A stretch of 49,925 nucleotides of DNA from a virus, in IMG/VR virus record IMGVR_UViG_3300021962_000164, positions 1 through 49,925 of that record; one strand, 5' to 3'. Positions 9,601 through 19,550 of this stretch are shown one piece after another (the stretch's first letter is position 1; each line of letters begins with the position of its first letter). Under the pieces are notes generated by a model. That model was not told the origin of the DNA and made no database searches. It saw only the letters and a program-made list of their open reading frames with translations. The position numbers were made by a program, and so were the translations under genes.

Positions 9601-12600
9601 TTGTCAGATCCGTCACCAAATCCAGGCAATATTGAATTGCCCAAACTATATGTTTGTCTTTGGCCACCAACATCGGTTGATGAACGAGATTGAAAAACAT
9701 CAAACGGTTCATTCCATGAGTCCATAAACGGATTCATAAATTGTAACCCAAATTGTTTTACCACCCAAAGTAATCCTTTTCCGGAAGTCATCCATTTACC
9801 AATCCTTTGAAGATCAGCAAGACTTCTATCCAAAAGTGTTGTTGGACTATTTCTACCACAAGCCAATACACCCCAACCCCAATTTGCACCTATGTTAGAT
9901 GTGTAATATGGTTGATCCCATATTAAATCTGGATTGTAAGAGTCTTTTCGTAAATCAAATTTATTATATTGTTTTTCCAAAGCACCAGATTTTATCGCCC
10001 ATCTAGCAATAAATCCGTAACTTCTTACTAAATTAGCACTCTCATTATCTTCTATCGCAAATCCTATTTGATCAGTAATATTTTGCGAACCATTATTGGT
10101 TATATTTTTTAACTTTGCCTCATCGTTATCAACTGGTTGAGACCACCAACCATTTTTTAATTGTTGTTCGTATGGTCCTCCTATAAATTTTTGTCCATTT
10201 GCATTGTCACCCTGTAAGTTTTTAAAGTAGGTGGTTGGTCTTCTATATCCATAAAATTTATTAGTTTTATCTGCGGAATATGCGGGATATTGATTTGCCA
10301 TCGTAGCAAAAAGTAAATTACCCATTTGACTAGACCAAGGTCTTTTTCCTAATGAATCTGGTAAATATGTATTTAAAAACTCTTGCTCATCGCTTAAACC
10401 GTATCCATTTCCGGACAGATGACCGTGTGCAACAGAATAAACAGTTCCTGATATTAAAGCTTCACGTGTAAATCTTTGGTCAGCTGCTATATTTTTACTT
10501 TGTAACATAGCATCATAATTTTCTATACTTGGAAATACTATTGGATATTTTGTTCCATAAAACATAGTCATGTGTGGTAAAAATCCATCAGTCTCTCTAA
10601 ATGGTTCTGTTCTTCCTGGTCTTACTGATTTTGCGGTGTTAGAAAAGAAACTAAAAAATCTTGTATATTTTTCTCTAGCATCATTTAAAGAGTATTTTGA
10701 TCCAAGACTATCAGCATAGAGTTTATTATTTGCACCAACTCTATTGATTAACCGTAGCAAAAATCGTGTAGTTTGTAAACTTTTATCATTAGGATCAAAT
10801 GTAGGTCTATTTAATGTGCCTAAAAATGGAACAAATCCTCGAACTCCTTGAATTAATCCAGATGAATTGCCAAGTCTTCCTGGATCTCTACCTGATTTAT
10901 CAAAATCTAACGGATATGCAAATCCATTTGGAGCTGGAAAAAAGTTTGTATATGGATCTGCAGTTGCAAGTACAGACAATTCAGAAAGATATGGTGAATA
11001 TGCAGTCTGTGTTTTATTTATGAAAAATGTTCTAAATCCTGGATCAAGTCCACTTTTCTTAAAAAGTTCAGGTAGAATAACTTGATCACGCCCTATTCTT
11101 ACAGTTGGTTCATTCTGTATACTAAATAAAACTATCTTTCTTGCATGGTCAGTTTTTGGTTCTATTTGTGGAAAGAATGTGACTGCTGGCGCGTTTGTTC
11201 TGACACCATTCCAATCAAATCTTGATGAATCTTCAATATATTTTGAATCCAATCCTTGAGCAAATATATGAAATCCTGCTCGTGTAAACAAATTATTTCT
11301 ATCAAAATAATCTACATTAGGAGCATTTAATTTATGTCCATCATAATCAAATATAGATGAGTCTGGAACGTATTTTGAATCATACAATTTTGCTAATATA
11401 TGAAATCCTGCGGTAGTTTTATGTATGTATGGATCTTTAGCTCCAATCTTTCCTATTTGATTCAGTATACCGCCTATATTCAATTGATTCGAATTATTAT
11501 TGCGTTGTCCATTTATTATGGTTGGTGTAGCAGTTGTTGTTCCGGGTTTTGAATTACCATCGTTGTTATCAGACGATGTTCCTAATCCCTCAATAGTTAC
11601 TGATGCAGGGTTATCAAAGAAATTAACTCCCTTTGGATTTTTATATGTTAATCTATCAACATTTCCAACCCAACCATACATATCGGTATTCATAATATAT
11701 TGGGTATCATACTTTTGAGCAAAAGTATGAAATCCTTTATGGGTTACTCCAAACAGAGAATTTTCAAACCGTCTTTCTACTCCACCAACTGTTGTAAACA
11801 CAGGATATTTTGCATTTGCTACCATAAGTCCACGTGCATAATCTCCGCCACCAAGAGTAAATCTATAAAACGAATCATATCCACGAGCACTATCAAAGTA
11901 ATCTACTGCTGGAGCATTATCTCTAGATCCATCCCAATCGAATCTTGATGCACCTGGAATATATTTTGAAATATAATGTTCTGCAAATATATCAAAACCA
12001 GACAAAGTTTTTTTAATGTATGCGTCTTTTGTACCAATAGTTTTTAAATAACTAAATCCTCCAATCGGCGATCTTAAATTGTATGCCTCATAATTTTGTG
12101 TTGTTCCAGGATTGTCTAAAAAACTTTCCCCACCAACATTGAATCTTGCACGATAACGATTAATTGATCTAAATGCATCAAAGAAATCCACTCCAATTGG
12201 ATTTGTAAAGTCTCTTCGATCCGCTCCACCATCCCAATCGTAAATTGAAGAATCTTTAATATACTTTGTGTCATACTTTTGAGCAAATATATGAAAACCA
12301 GCAGTAGTTTTTGCAATAAAATCTTTTGGTCTATTAAATGCGGCTAATAATGAATTTGCTTCAGACGTTGTTCTGTTTGATTCTAGAGTATCAAAATAAT
12401 CTACTGGTATAGGATTTTTAAAATTAGTTTTGTCAGGAAGCCCATCCCAATCATACAAAGAAGCATACTTAATGTACTTTGTGTCATACTTTTGAGCAAA
12501 TATATGAAATCCTGCAGTTGTAGTTGCATAAAACTGTCTAGGTATATTTGGATTAACGAGTAATGAATTTAACTCCGATGTTGTTCTATTTGTTTTTGCA

Positions 12601-15563
12601 GTATCAAAGTAATCTACTGCCGGTGCCTTATATTTTGTACCATCCCAATCAAAACGTGAACTTTCCGGAATGTATTTTGAATCATATAATTGAGCAAATA
12701 TATGAAAACCACCAAAAGTTTTTGCAATAAATTTATCTTTTATACCGACTGTCATTATACCTGCACGATAATCATTTGGTGTATTTATGATAAATTGTGT
12801 TCCAAATCTTCTAGCATTAGCATTTGGATTATCAAAGTAATCTACTGGTATTGGATTTGTAAAATTCTTTCTGTCTGGTTTTCCATCCCAATCGTATCGT
12901 GAAGAATTACGAATATACTTTGTATCATACAGTTGAGCAAATTTATGAAACCCTGCAGTTGTAAATGAAATGAATCCATTTGTAAATTCTGATGTAGTTC
13001 TATTTGTTTGAGCAATATCAAAATAATTAACAACTGGTGCTTGATCTCTCGAACCATCCCAATTATATTCCGATGATTCTGTAATGTATTTCGTATCATA
13101 CTTCTGTGGAAATGTATGAAATCCGCCACGTGTATTTGCAACAAATGATCTTGGGATATTAAATTGAGCAAGTAAAGAATTTTGTTCAGTTGCAGTTCTA
13201 CTTGTTCCCGCAACATCAAAATAATTTACAGAAGGAGCAACTTGTTTGTCACCATCCCAATCATATATCGAAGAACCACGAACATATTTTGTATCATATA
13301 TTTGTGCAAACTTATGAAAACCTGCAGTTGTTTTGGGGACAAAGCCACTAGGAAATTCTGATGTAGTTCTATTTGTACCAGCAACATCAAAATAATTTAC
13401 AGTTGGTGCATCTATTCTATTTCCATCCCAATCAAATCTAGATGTTTCTTCTATAAATTTAGTGTCATATAATTGTGCAAACGTGTGAAAACCAGTTGTT
13501 GTGTTTTCAGCATACAAGTCAAAATAATTTACAGCAGGTGCCTTATCACGTGTACCGTCCCAATCAAAGAATGATCTTTCTGGAATATATTTTGAGTCAT
13601 ATTTTCTAGCAAATGTATGAAATCCGGTTGTTGTAAAATCTTTACTCAAATCAAAATAATTTACAGCAGGTGCTTTTCTACGTTCACCGTTCCAATCAAA
13701 TCTAGATCTTTCCGGAATATATTTTGTATCGTATGTTTGTGCAAATGTATGAAAACCCGTTGAAGTAAATTGACCTTTTATATCAAAGTAATTTATAGCA
13801 GGTGCATTTACCCCGATACCATCCCAATCAAATTCTGATGAGTCTTTTACAAATTTACTATCGTATTTTTGTGCAAATACATGAAACCCGGTTTTTGCAT
13901 TTTTTAAATCAACATCAAAATAATTTACAGAAGGAGCATTTTTTCTTTTACCGTCCCAATCAAATATAGAAGCACCCCTAACATACTTACTATCGTAAAT
14001 ATCTGCAAGTCTATGAAATCCTTTTTTTGTATATGTAGAATTTATATCAAAGAAATTTGTTTCTGGAGATTTTGTTCTTTTTCCATCCCAATCATATATT
14101 GATGCCTGATTGATGTATTTTGTATCGTATGTTTGTGCAAAGGTATGGAAGCCTGCATTGCTCTTTTCTTTATTTACATCAAAATAGTTTACATTAGGTG
14201 CTAGTGGTTTTTTTCCTTTCCATGTAAATCTAGATATATTATCAATATAATTTGATGTCAATGCCCTTGCAAATAAAGTAAAACCTGCATTTGTGTGTTG
14301 ATTTGTTACATCAAAATAATTGACACTACGAACTGTTACAAATGAATAGTCAGAACTATCAGTATTATACAGAGTTTCTCTTGGTTGTGCAAATGTTTTG
14401 AAACCTTTTGCATGTTCGTCTATAATAAAATCAACGGATGGTGGAGTTTTTTTAACACCAGGCCAACCAAAAATTGAACTAAATTTATTAACTAAATCAG
14501 TAGACTTTTGATTTATACTAAACCCTCTGAAAAATCTATCATCAAAATTATTTACACCGGTTGGATTATTGAATGAATGTCTGGAATTTCTTGGGTTTTC
14601 ATTTCTACCAGCAGGATTTGTTCTAATAACATCATCAACATTATAGATACTATTATCTTTATCTTGTAAAGTTTCACCGCTATATCTAATCAAGTCTGGT
14701 TCTTGTATTGGTCTTCTACTTTCAAGCATAGAATTTGAAATAAACTCTATTGTTTTTCCTTTTGGATTTAATTCGCTTTCATCGGTAAAATGATTTGTAC
14801 CGGATTGTATTCTGAAAACCTTTGTGTTTGGATCCGTAATTAGACCTTCCTTAATTGTATCTTTAACAATGTTTGGCGTTGTATTTTCTTTTTTTGTTGG
14901 TTTAAATACTTTATTTAATGCAACATTTGGATTAACAACATTATTCATAGGAGAAAACAAGTTTTTATTTATTATTACCGATTGTTTTTCTCTGTTTATT
15001 GTAAGCGGTTTTCCGTCTATTTTTATTTCAGGAATAATAATGTTATTAGTTTCTTCTCCATTGTCTGTTAATATATTCGGTGTTTGTTGTATTCTATCAA
15101 CTGTTTGTTTAAATATTTCCGGATTTATACCAGATTGGTTGTTATTTGTTCCATTTTTTGATTTTACTATCAGTGTATTTGAAGAATTTAAGTTATTTAC
15201 AATTTCCTCTTGTTTTATTTCTCCAAATTTTGAAGTAACGTTTTCAATTGAAGATACTCCAAGATTGTATGTATTTACGTCTATATTTTTTGGGGATAAA
15301 CCAGAAACCGAATTAACCATCATTTCATCAAAATCTTTACGAACAATGTCATCAAGTTTAGTTTGTTTTAGTCTTTCATCAATTGGTATTTGTTTTGGTT
15401 TTTTTATTTCAGGAATAGATTTTAATAATCTATCAGTAATAGGTTGATTAGTTGCAAAACCTTTACTACTTTTTGCAACAGATGTTTGTGGACCTTCTTT
15501 TTCTTCAATGGAAGTTTCGGCTCTATATTTTGATAAGTCTGATTTTAGATCTAACAAAGACAT
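6633..15563 (-). CDS. Giant repeat-containing baseplate/tail protein with gp48/54-like C terminus
   Basis: At 2976 residues this is the largest gene in the window. Residues 1 to about 400 are Asn/Ser/Thr/Lys-rich and probably disordered. Residues from about 410 to 1460 hold about 17 copies of a unit with the pattern P-x-V-N/D-Y-F-D, then G-F-H-x-F-A-Q-x-Y-D-T-K-Y-I, then SS-x-F-D-W-D-G; some copies have 20-50-residue insertions. A central region of about 1100 residues has no recognised domain. The last 300 residues (FRAIFDSITDNHKPSW, YMGRGDPLYTYDGYERDV, LAGWTAPEY, RLNIGNLFRKMPGYI) resemble the tail-tube/baseplate junction proteins of myoviruses (gp48/gp54 type). It follows the tape measure gene and precedes the LysM baseplate gene. 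An ATATTTAT element lies 20 bases before the ATG, with a GGA-type site between. The repeat family is unknown to me. Confidence 0.85.
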   Translation of the reverse strand: MSLLDLKSDLSKYRAETSIEEKEGPQTSVAKSSKGFATNQPITDRLLKSIPEIKKPKQIPIDERLKQTKLDDIVRKDFDEMMVNSVSGLSPKNIDVNTYNLGVSSIENVTSKFGEIKQEEIVNNLNSSNTLIVKSKNGTNNNQSGINPEIFKQTVDRIQQTPNILTDNGEETNNIIIPEIKIDGKPLTINREKQSVIINKNLFSPMNNVVNPNVALNKVFKPTKKENTTPNIVKDTIKEGLITDPNTKVFRIQSGTNHFTDESELNPKGKTIEFISNSMLESRRPIQEPDLIRYSGETLQDKDNSIYNVDDVIRTNPAGRNENPRNSRHSFNNPTGVNNFDDRFFRGFSINQKSTDLVNKFSSIFGWPGVKKTPPSVDFIIDEHAKGFKTFAQPRETLYNTDSSDYSFVTVRSVNYFDVTNQHTNAGFTLFARALTSNYIDNISRFTWKGKKPLAPNVNYFDVNKEKSNAGFHTFAQTYDTKYINQASIYDWDGKRTKSPETNFFDINSTYTKKGFHRLADIYDSKYVRGASIFDWDGKRKNAPSVNYFDVDLKNAKTGFHVFAQKYDSKFVKDSSEFDWDGIGVNAPAINYFDIKGQFTSTGFHTFAQTYDTKYIPERSRFDWNGERRKAPAVNYFDLSKDFTTTGFHTFARKYDSKYIPERSFFDWDGTRDKAPAVNYFDLYAENTTTGFHTFAQLYDTKFIEETSRFDWDGNRIDAPTVNYFDVAGTNRTTSEFPSGFVPKTTAGFHKFAQIYDTKYVRGSSIYDWDGDKQVAPSVNYFDVAGTSRTATEQNSLLAQFNIPRSFVANTRGGFHTFPQKYDTKYITESSEYNWDGSRDQAPVVNYFDIAQTNRTTSEFTNGFISFTTAGFHKFAQLYDTKYIRNSSRYDWDGKPDRKNFTNPIPVDYFDNPNANARRFGTQFIINTPNDYRAGIMTVGIKDKFIAKTFGGFHIFAQLYDSKYIPESSRFDWDGTKYKAPAVDYFDTAKTNRTTSELNSLLVNPNIPRQFYATTTAGFHIFAQKYDTKYIKYASLYDWDGLPDKTNFKNPIPVDYFDTLESNRTTSEANSLLAAFNRPKDFIAKTTAGFHIFAQKYDTKYIKDSSIYDWDGGADRRDFTNPIGVDFFDAFRSINRYRARFNVGGESFLDNPGTTQNYEAYNLRSPIGGFSYLKTIGTKDAYIKKTLSGFDIFAEHYISKYIPGASRFDWDGSRDNAPAVDYFDSARGYDSFYRFTLGGGDYARGLMVANAKYPVFTTVGGVERRFENSLFGVTHKGFHTFAQKYDTQYIMNTDMYGWVGNVDRLTYKNPKGVNFFDNPASVTIEGLGTSSDNNDGNSKPGTTTATPTIINGQRNNNSNQLNIGGILNQIGKIGAKDPYIHKTTAGFHILAKLYDSKYVPDSSIFDYDGHKLNAPNVDYFDRNNLFTRAGFHIFAQGLDSKYIEDSSRFDWNGVRTNAPAVTFFPQIEPKTDHARKIVLFSIQNEPTVRIGRDQVILPELFKKSGLDPGFRTFFINKTQTAYSPYLSELSVLATADPYTNFFPAPNGFAYPLDFDKSGRDPGRLGNSSGLIQGVRGFVPFLGTLNRPTFDPNDKSLQTTRFLLRLINRVGANNKLYADSLGSKYSLNDAREKYTRFFSFFSNTAKSVRPGRTEPFRETDGFLPHMTMFYGTKYPIVFPSIENYDAMLQSKNIAADQRFTREALISGTVYSVAHGHLSGNGYGLSDEQEFLNTYLPDSLGKRPWSSQMGNLLFATMANQYPAYSADKTNKFYGYRRPTTYFKNLQGDNANGQKFIGGPYEQQLKNGWWSQPVDNDEAKLKNITNNGSQNITDQIGFAIEDNESANLVRSYGFIARWAIKSGALEKQYNKFDLRKDSYNPDLIWDQPYYTSNIGANWGWGVLACGRNSPTTLLDRSLADLQRIGKWMTSGKGLLWVVKQFGLQFMNPFMDSWNEPFDVFQSRSSTDVGGQRQTYSLGNSILPGFGDGSDNPDMVRSTDPNIFMPAPTMLYNPFSTIISAVGKGIGLHWQRHWGSTGFGFNGVMQQPPDYRELLFTTQYSVTAGVGEPQSVTQANNPLAYRPTISNITGDPNVRQNVPRDLNQHYEAQTTYRNKTGFIDQNIAGINYLKRSFHRRANGDWLIPAEELSNWNTIRADHDIDTEGSISGRQNAGNQLSQGTAEALDYFEEPTRRNPITRQRRYNRLIGLMKELLPTSFSPILYRTPNVQTQGFDNSMEVEVAGGGFDFSDISLSTNGPGPVANRANASSTYQTSNNPTTVPQPTDPTSDQRVKSSNALIGTHIRRLSDGEIIRISSNFGGPSSFLGIGGTTIHKSSHKLLGFYTTAGPALTRDGIFEGKQRETFFAIDFYATYKDRLLKVQEHLGKTNQVPKSELGGDLYAITTGLATKNKDRLDGIFQVSNAYAPDDDKHPFIGENVTIQPITLRKINAMDTFNFPYESSPNRLRNSTVEELNGFRTKTNSTMDTINININGISTDNVKHFKTSPWYSKNKFGSTSPASSRPPVPATKLNPGVNYFNPSWTPSRSEKWNDFRWDIDDYDATNAGTASPRNTAAWPGVMSFKFSTHPAIVNYAQNNLERKFGLGTHGNPGSDRGNPRVTTIQYEKIQTAIPGIPRGAAPAGLLPTLAGGPGGRGPAAFRTYPVAVPKRAAVAGPGISQFEFRGDRINIIDYKRANVRLNNELIYEKGAYNNINNPGVDDLIEFYFSSIVLDGHDYCPSEVIVFRAIFDSITDNHKPSWSAVKYMGRGDPLYTYDGYERDVSFNFTVHIGSRDEMKASWRKLNYLAGWTAPEYTSAGFMRAPLCRLNIGNLFRKMPGYISNLSYTFDNTNGTWETAHLEGDRYNAATDPTIVYESAPGVLQLPKTIQVSVGFVPIGVYRPERYGVFYPLYDDREPAGTIETGLIPIGTPKVNWFNPFDNIPSPGITATGTPAGDSDAIEYLAIAPGEEGNIPGPALLGAPTP
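11190..14335 (-). repeat. NYFD/GFHTFAQ/FDWDG repeat tract in giant protein
   Basis: About 17 coding units of 130-290 bases each encode the pattern (V/I)(N/D)YFD ... GFHxFAQxYD(T/S)KYI ... SSxFDWDG. The earlier units are short and regular (about 44 residues); later ones hold insertions between YFD and GFH, some of which share TNRTTSE-type starts. Confidence 0.88.
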
Positions 15564-15583
15564 TAGTTTTCCTATTATTTCAT

Positions 15584-15591
15584 ATAAATAT
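15584..15591 (-). promoter_or_regulatory. ATATTTAT element
   Basis: The coding strand reads CATATTTATATGAAATA, 20 bases before the giant baseplate gene. This is the shortest spacing of the likely functional set. Confidence 0.5.
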
Positions 15592-15610
15592 GATATAATT
15601 CAAAATGTTA

Positions 15611-18600
15611 TTACATAGAACGACCATATGTATTATCCGTACCGATTTGATATGTTTTCTTAAAATCACCCTTTCCATTTATTTCTTCTACCGTTTTATC
15701 ACCAATTTGAATTATAGTTGGTGTACTTGCCATTGAAGATATAATTGATATAAGTTGATCCATTTTTTGTTCTAGACCTCCACCTCCGCCACCAGCAGTT
15801 GCACCAGCAGCACCACCTGAAGCAGCCGCTCCACCGGCACCACCTGTACCAACTGATTCGGTTGTTTGTCCTACGGTGGATATTCCACCAGCTTTTGCTG
15901 GAGCAGCAGATGCACCACCTTTTTCTTCTCCGCCGCCTCCAAATAGAGAACCAATACTACTTACAATAGAACCAATTTTACTTCCACCACTAGCTTTATC
16001 AACAGCAGACATTACTTCTTCTAATTTATCAAAGTTTACATTTTGAAGTGTATTTGAAAGTGCAGTCATAGCAGCAGAAAGTTCTACTATTGCCTTAGCG
16101 ATACCAGATAATTTTTCCGGCTGAATATCTTTCATTATAGTTTGTAATTGACTCAATGGACTTTCACCACCTAATAGTCCACCAATTGCACTTCCTATAC
16201 CATCTGCAATAGCACCTGCACCGGAACCACCACCAAAACCGGCAAGTGCAAGACCTAATGCAGTTATACCCCCAGCAATCTTCAATAGATTGTCACCATC
16301 AAGTGTAGTTAATCCCATGAGTTTATCTATTACTTGTGTTATACCACCTGCAACAGCTTCTATTATTTTAACAATAGCATCACCTATTGTAGTTATTATA
16401 GAGTTTATGCCTTCAAATGCAACTTGCATTAAAGGAACGACCTCTTTCATTGCTTTACCCAGCACCCACATGGCACCCGCAAACACTATTAGTGCAAGAC
16501 CTAAAATAGCTAATACAGCAGCACCAACTACAAATAGTGGAGCAAAAGTTCCAAGTAATGCTGCAATACCAACTAATGCAAGAAGTGCAATACCGGCTTT
16601 TGCCATATCTTCCCAACTAATTTTTGTAAAAAATTGTAAAGCTAAACCTATTACATAAAGAGCTGCACCAAGAATTAACATAGCAACTGCACCTTTTATC
16701 ATTTCTGTACTTGCCTTCCCCATTAAGTATGCAATACCAGCAAGTGCAAGAAGTGCAACACCAGCTTTTGCCATAGCAGCCCAATCTACTTTCATAAATT
16801 CTTGAACTGCCTTTGCAGTAACCCATAGAGCAGCGGCAATTATCAACAAAGCAGCTGCACCAGCAAGCATTTTTTTAGCATCCATTTTATTAAATGCCTC
16901 AACTAATGTATCCAAAAACCCACCACCTTTACCACCGGCAGCTTTTCCACCAGGCATTTTTGGTGTTTTTGGTGCCTTTCCTTTTTTGCCACCAAGACCT
17001 AATAGTTTTTTACCCATATCGCCAGCTGCATCTTTTATTTTATCTTGTACTTTTTCTTTGATAGTATCCCCAAAGTCTGATGCCTTTTCTTTCAACATAT
17101 CAATACCTTTACCAATGGCAGCTTTACCAGCAAAAAGTCCACCAATAAGTGTAACTGATTTTAATATTCCACCAAAACCGGCTTGACTTGACTCTGCCGC
17201 CTTTCCGGCTTCGGTTACACCGCCTGTTATATCCTTTGTTTTATCCTCTACTCCACCAAAGAAACCTAAAACTGATGAAACAGGTCCTATCAATGATGAT
17301 AATACACCAAAAAGAGTTTTAACTATTGGTATTATACCTTTTATTACACCAGAAACGGATTCAACTATATTATCAAAATCTCCACCTGCATCAGCGGCAT
17401 CCAACATACCATGCACCATTTCAAGAATAGGTGATAACAATTTAGATAGTTTTTCTTGTAATTTTTGAACAATGTTTGCCATTCTCTCTTTAATAGCTGC
17501 AGATTCTTTTTCTTTTGCCATTTTTTCAATTTCTGCTTTTAATGCACCGTCTGCAGTTTCACCTGCAATTTTCTTTAATTCTTCAGCATTTTTAGACTGT
17601 AATTCATCCATTCGTTGTTGTGATATACCCAACTTTTGTAGTTTGTCTGCATTTGTAAGCATCGTGGTCATTTCTTCAACAGACATACCCATGGCATCTG
17701 CCATTGCCTTTTGTTGAATACGATTCATCTTTGTAAAGTCTTCAAGACCACCGGCTTGTTTTAACAATTCATCTTGTAATCCTGCAATATCACCATTCAA
17801 TGCAAGTTCACGAGCTTTATCTAATTGAAGATTTTTACCGGTCAATACTCTTGCTTCCATTTCTTTTTCAAGTGATTGTTCGATGTCTAACATACCATCA
17901 CCAATATCTTGAACTTTCTTCAAATCGTGTCCAAGTAATTTTGCCTTCTGAGCAGCAGCAGCCAACTGTGCAGGTATTCCTTTGAAAGCAACTGCAACTT
18001 CTTTTGGAACACTTGCAAGTGCCTTCATTGCTTGTTTACTTGTCATCAATCCACCACCCATTTTAGCGGCTGTTCCTGCAAGTTCACCCATACTTTTGCC
18101 GGTTATAGATGAAAGTGTATGCATTGATTCAACTTCTTCTTTGGACATTTGGAATTTTTCTGTTAGCAGTGTTGCATCTTTTACAAGTTGTTTCGCTGCG
18201 GGATTCCCACTAGCAAGTTGAGCACCAATATCCAACCCACCCATCATATCGGAAACCATACCTATGTTTTTAACAACTTCTTTTGAGTTTACACCAACAA
18301 CACCCATTTCACCGGCAATATCAACTGATGTATCTCTTAAAGCTGATGCCTCTTTTCTTGTATACCCAAAATCCTTACCTATTTCAGAAACTTGTTCATC
18401 AACTGCACTAAATGCACCTACCAAGAAGTTTACGGCACCGGTTAAAAGACCCAATCCCAACCCAGCCATCAATTTTGGAGCCATTGAAATCATACTACCT
18501 AATGCAGAACCAGCATCCTTAAATGCCTCAGCAGGACTATTTTTTCCTTTTATTGCTCCTAATGCAGAAGTAAATGCAGTAGACATTTTTTTGTTTACAT

Positions 18601-19522
18601 TATCTGCAGTTTTATCGATGTTTATTATTTTAGCAATGTTATCGCCACCAGGAACTTTTCTTATCCACCCCCCCATTGTATCACCAACTTTACTACTCAT
18701 AGCGTTTAAGGTAGCCATACTATCATTTTGTTCTTTTATTTTTTCATTTACCGTACCCATTTTATTGACTTTTTCCAAGAGAACACCCAAGGCATCCATT
18801 TGAAGTTTCTTTTCTTCTCTTGTTAAACTGCTGTTACTATTTTCTATTTCATACATTTTGACAAGTATTGCCTCGCGTGTTTTTTCTGTATCAACAATGC
18901 TTGCCTTCCCTTTCATTGCGTCCGCTGATGATTTTACCATTGCCGCTTCCATTTTCTCAACGTCTGATGCTAAGTCTACTGTATCGGAAAGTGAATCTGC
19001 AAAATCTTCTGTGTATGTTCCGCCTTGTTGTATATGTACTTTTACAGTTTCAAGAGTTTTACCAAATTTTTCCGCAATGTTTACGGTTAAACCCATATTA
19101 GCTGCATTTTTTTGTGCGTCTGCTGGTAATGTTGATAGTATGGCTTGTGTTTGAAATGAAGTTTTACTAAAATCCTTCATTAAATAACCAATGGTTGCTA
19201 GATTTTTTGAATAATCATCTACTAAACTTACTTGACCATCCAATCCCTTTCTTGTTTCATCTTGTGCTTTTTGTGCCTTTTCTGTTCTTTTTTCGGTATC
19301 TTTATCTATCTTCTCAATTTTTTTGCGTATTTCTTCTTCCTTCTCTACACTATCAAGACGCAAAGTTTCCAATTTTATTATTTTTTCTAGATTAGCAACA
19401 GATTTTTTTTCAGTTGACTCTATTTTAGTTTTTAAGTCAAGAATGGCCGTTTCAATTTTTTTTCTTTCTTCTGAAAGGGCTCTTATCTGTTCTTCTAATT
19501 TTTTTTCATTGTCAGTTGCCAT
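15611..19522 (-). CDS. Tail tape measure protein
   Basis: This 1303-residue protein sets tail length and is probably injected through the tube. Residues 1-110 form a charged coiled coil. The middle is Ala/Gly/Met-rich and helical (repeated MGMSVEEM, AGTAAKMGGGL). Residues from about 880 to 1030 contain several hydrophobic segments (GAAALLIIAAALWV, AGVALLALAGIAYLM, AVAMLILGAALYVIG, VLAILGLALIVFAGA), as is usual in tape measures. The Gly-rich C terminus ends with a small folded tail (IIQIGDKTVEEINGKG). The ATG has an AAGG site five bases upstream. It sits directly after the gp26/gp51-like pair, the usual place for a tape measure gene behind frameshifted chaperones. Confidence 0.93.
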   Translation of the reverse strand: MATDNEKKLEEQIRALSEERKKIETAILDLKTKIESTEKKSVANLEKIIKLETLRLDSVEKEEEIRKKIEKIDKDTEKRTEKAQKAQDETRKGLDGQVSLVDDYSKNLATIGYLMKDFSKTSFQTQAILSTLPADAQKNAANMGLTVNIAEKFGKTLETVKVHIQQGGTYTEDFADSLSDTVDLASDVEKMEAAMVKSSADAMKGKASIVDTEKTREAILVKMYEIENSNSSLTREEKKLQMDALGVLLEKVNKMGTVNEKIKEQNDSMATLNAMSSKVGDTMGGWIRKVPGGDNIAKIINIDKTADNVNKKMSTAFTSALGAIKGKNSPAEAFKDAGSALGSMISMAPKLMAGLGLGLLTGAVNFLVGAFSAVDEQVSEIGKDFGYTRKEASALRDTSVDIAGEMGVVGVNSKEVVKNIGMVSDMMGGLDIGAQLASGNPAAKQLVKDATLLTEKFQMSKEEVESMHTLSSITGKSMGELAGTAAKMGGGLMTSKQAMKALASVPKEVAVAFKGIPAQLAAAAQKAKLLGHDLKKVQDIGDGMLDIEQSLEKEMEARVLTGKNLQLDKARELALNGDIAGLQDELLKQAGGLEDFTKMNRIQQKAMADAMGMSVEEMTTMLTNADKLQKLGISQQRMDELQSKNAEELKKIAGETADGALKAEIEKMAKEKESAAIKERMANIVQKLQEKLSKLLSPILEMVHGMLDAADAGGDFDNIVESVSGVIKGIIPIVKTLFGVLSSLIGPVSSVLGFFGGVEDKTKDITGGVTEAGKAAESSQAGFGGILKSVTLIGGLFAGKAAIGKGIDMLKEKASDFGDTIKEKVQDKIKDAAGDMGKKLLGLGGKKGKAPKTPKMPGGKAAGGKGGGFLDTLVEAFNKMDAKKMLAGAAALLIIAAALWVTAKAVQEFMKVDWAAMAKAGVALLALAGIAYLMGKASTEMIKGAVAMLILGAALYVIGLALQFFTKISWEDMAKAGIALLALVGIAALLGTFAPLFVVGAAVLAILGLALIVFAGAMWVLGKAMKEVVPLMQVAFEGINSIITTIGDAIVKIIEAVAGGITQVIDKLMGLTTLDGDNLLKIAGGITALGLALAGFGGGSGAGAIADGIGSAIGGLLGGESPLSQLQTIMKDIQPEKLSGIAKAIVELSAAMTALSNTLQNVNFDKLEEVMSAVDKASGGSKIGSIVSSIGSLFGGGGEEKGGASAAPAKAGGISTVGQTTESVGTGGAGGAAASGGAAGATAGGGGGGLEQKMDQLISIISSMASTPTIIQIGDKTVEEINGKGDFKKTYQIGTDNTYGRSM

Positions 19523-19550
19523 GACCTTCCGAATAAATTAAAAACAAAAT

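Noticed and set aside
14824-15447. A 207-codon plus-strand frame with hydrophobic, membrane-like composition.
   Set aside because: It is antisense to the N terminus of the giant baseplate gene, whose Asn/Lys/Ile-rich codons create the frame; no start signal is seen.
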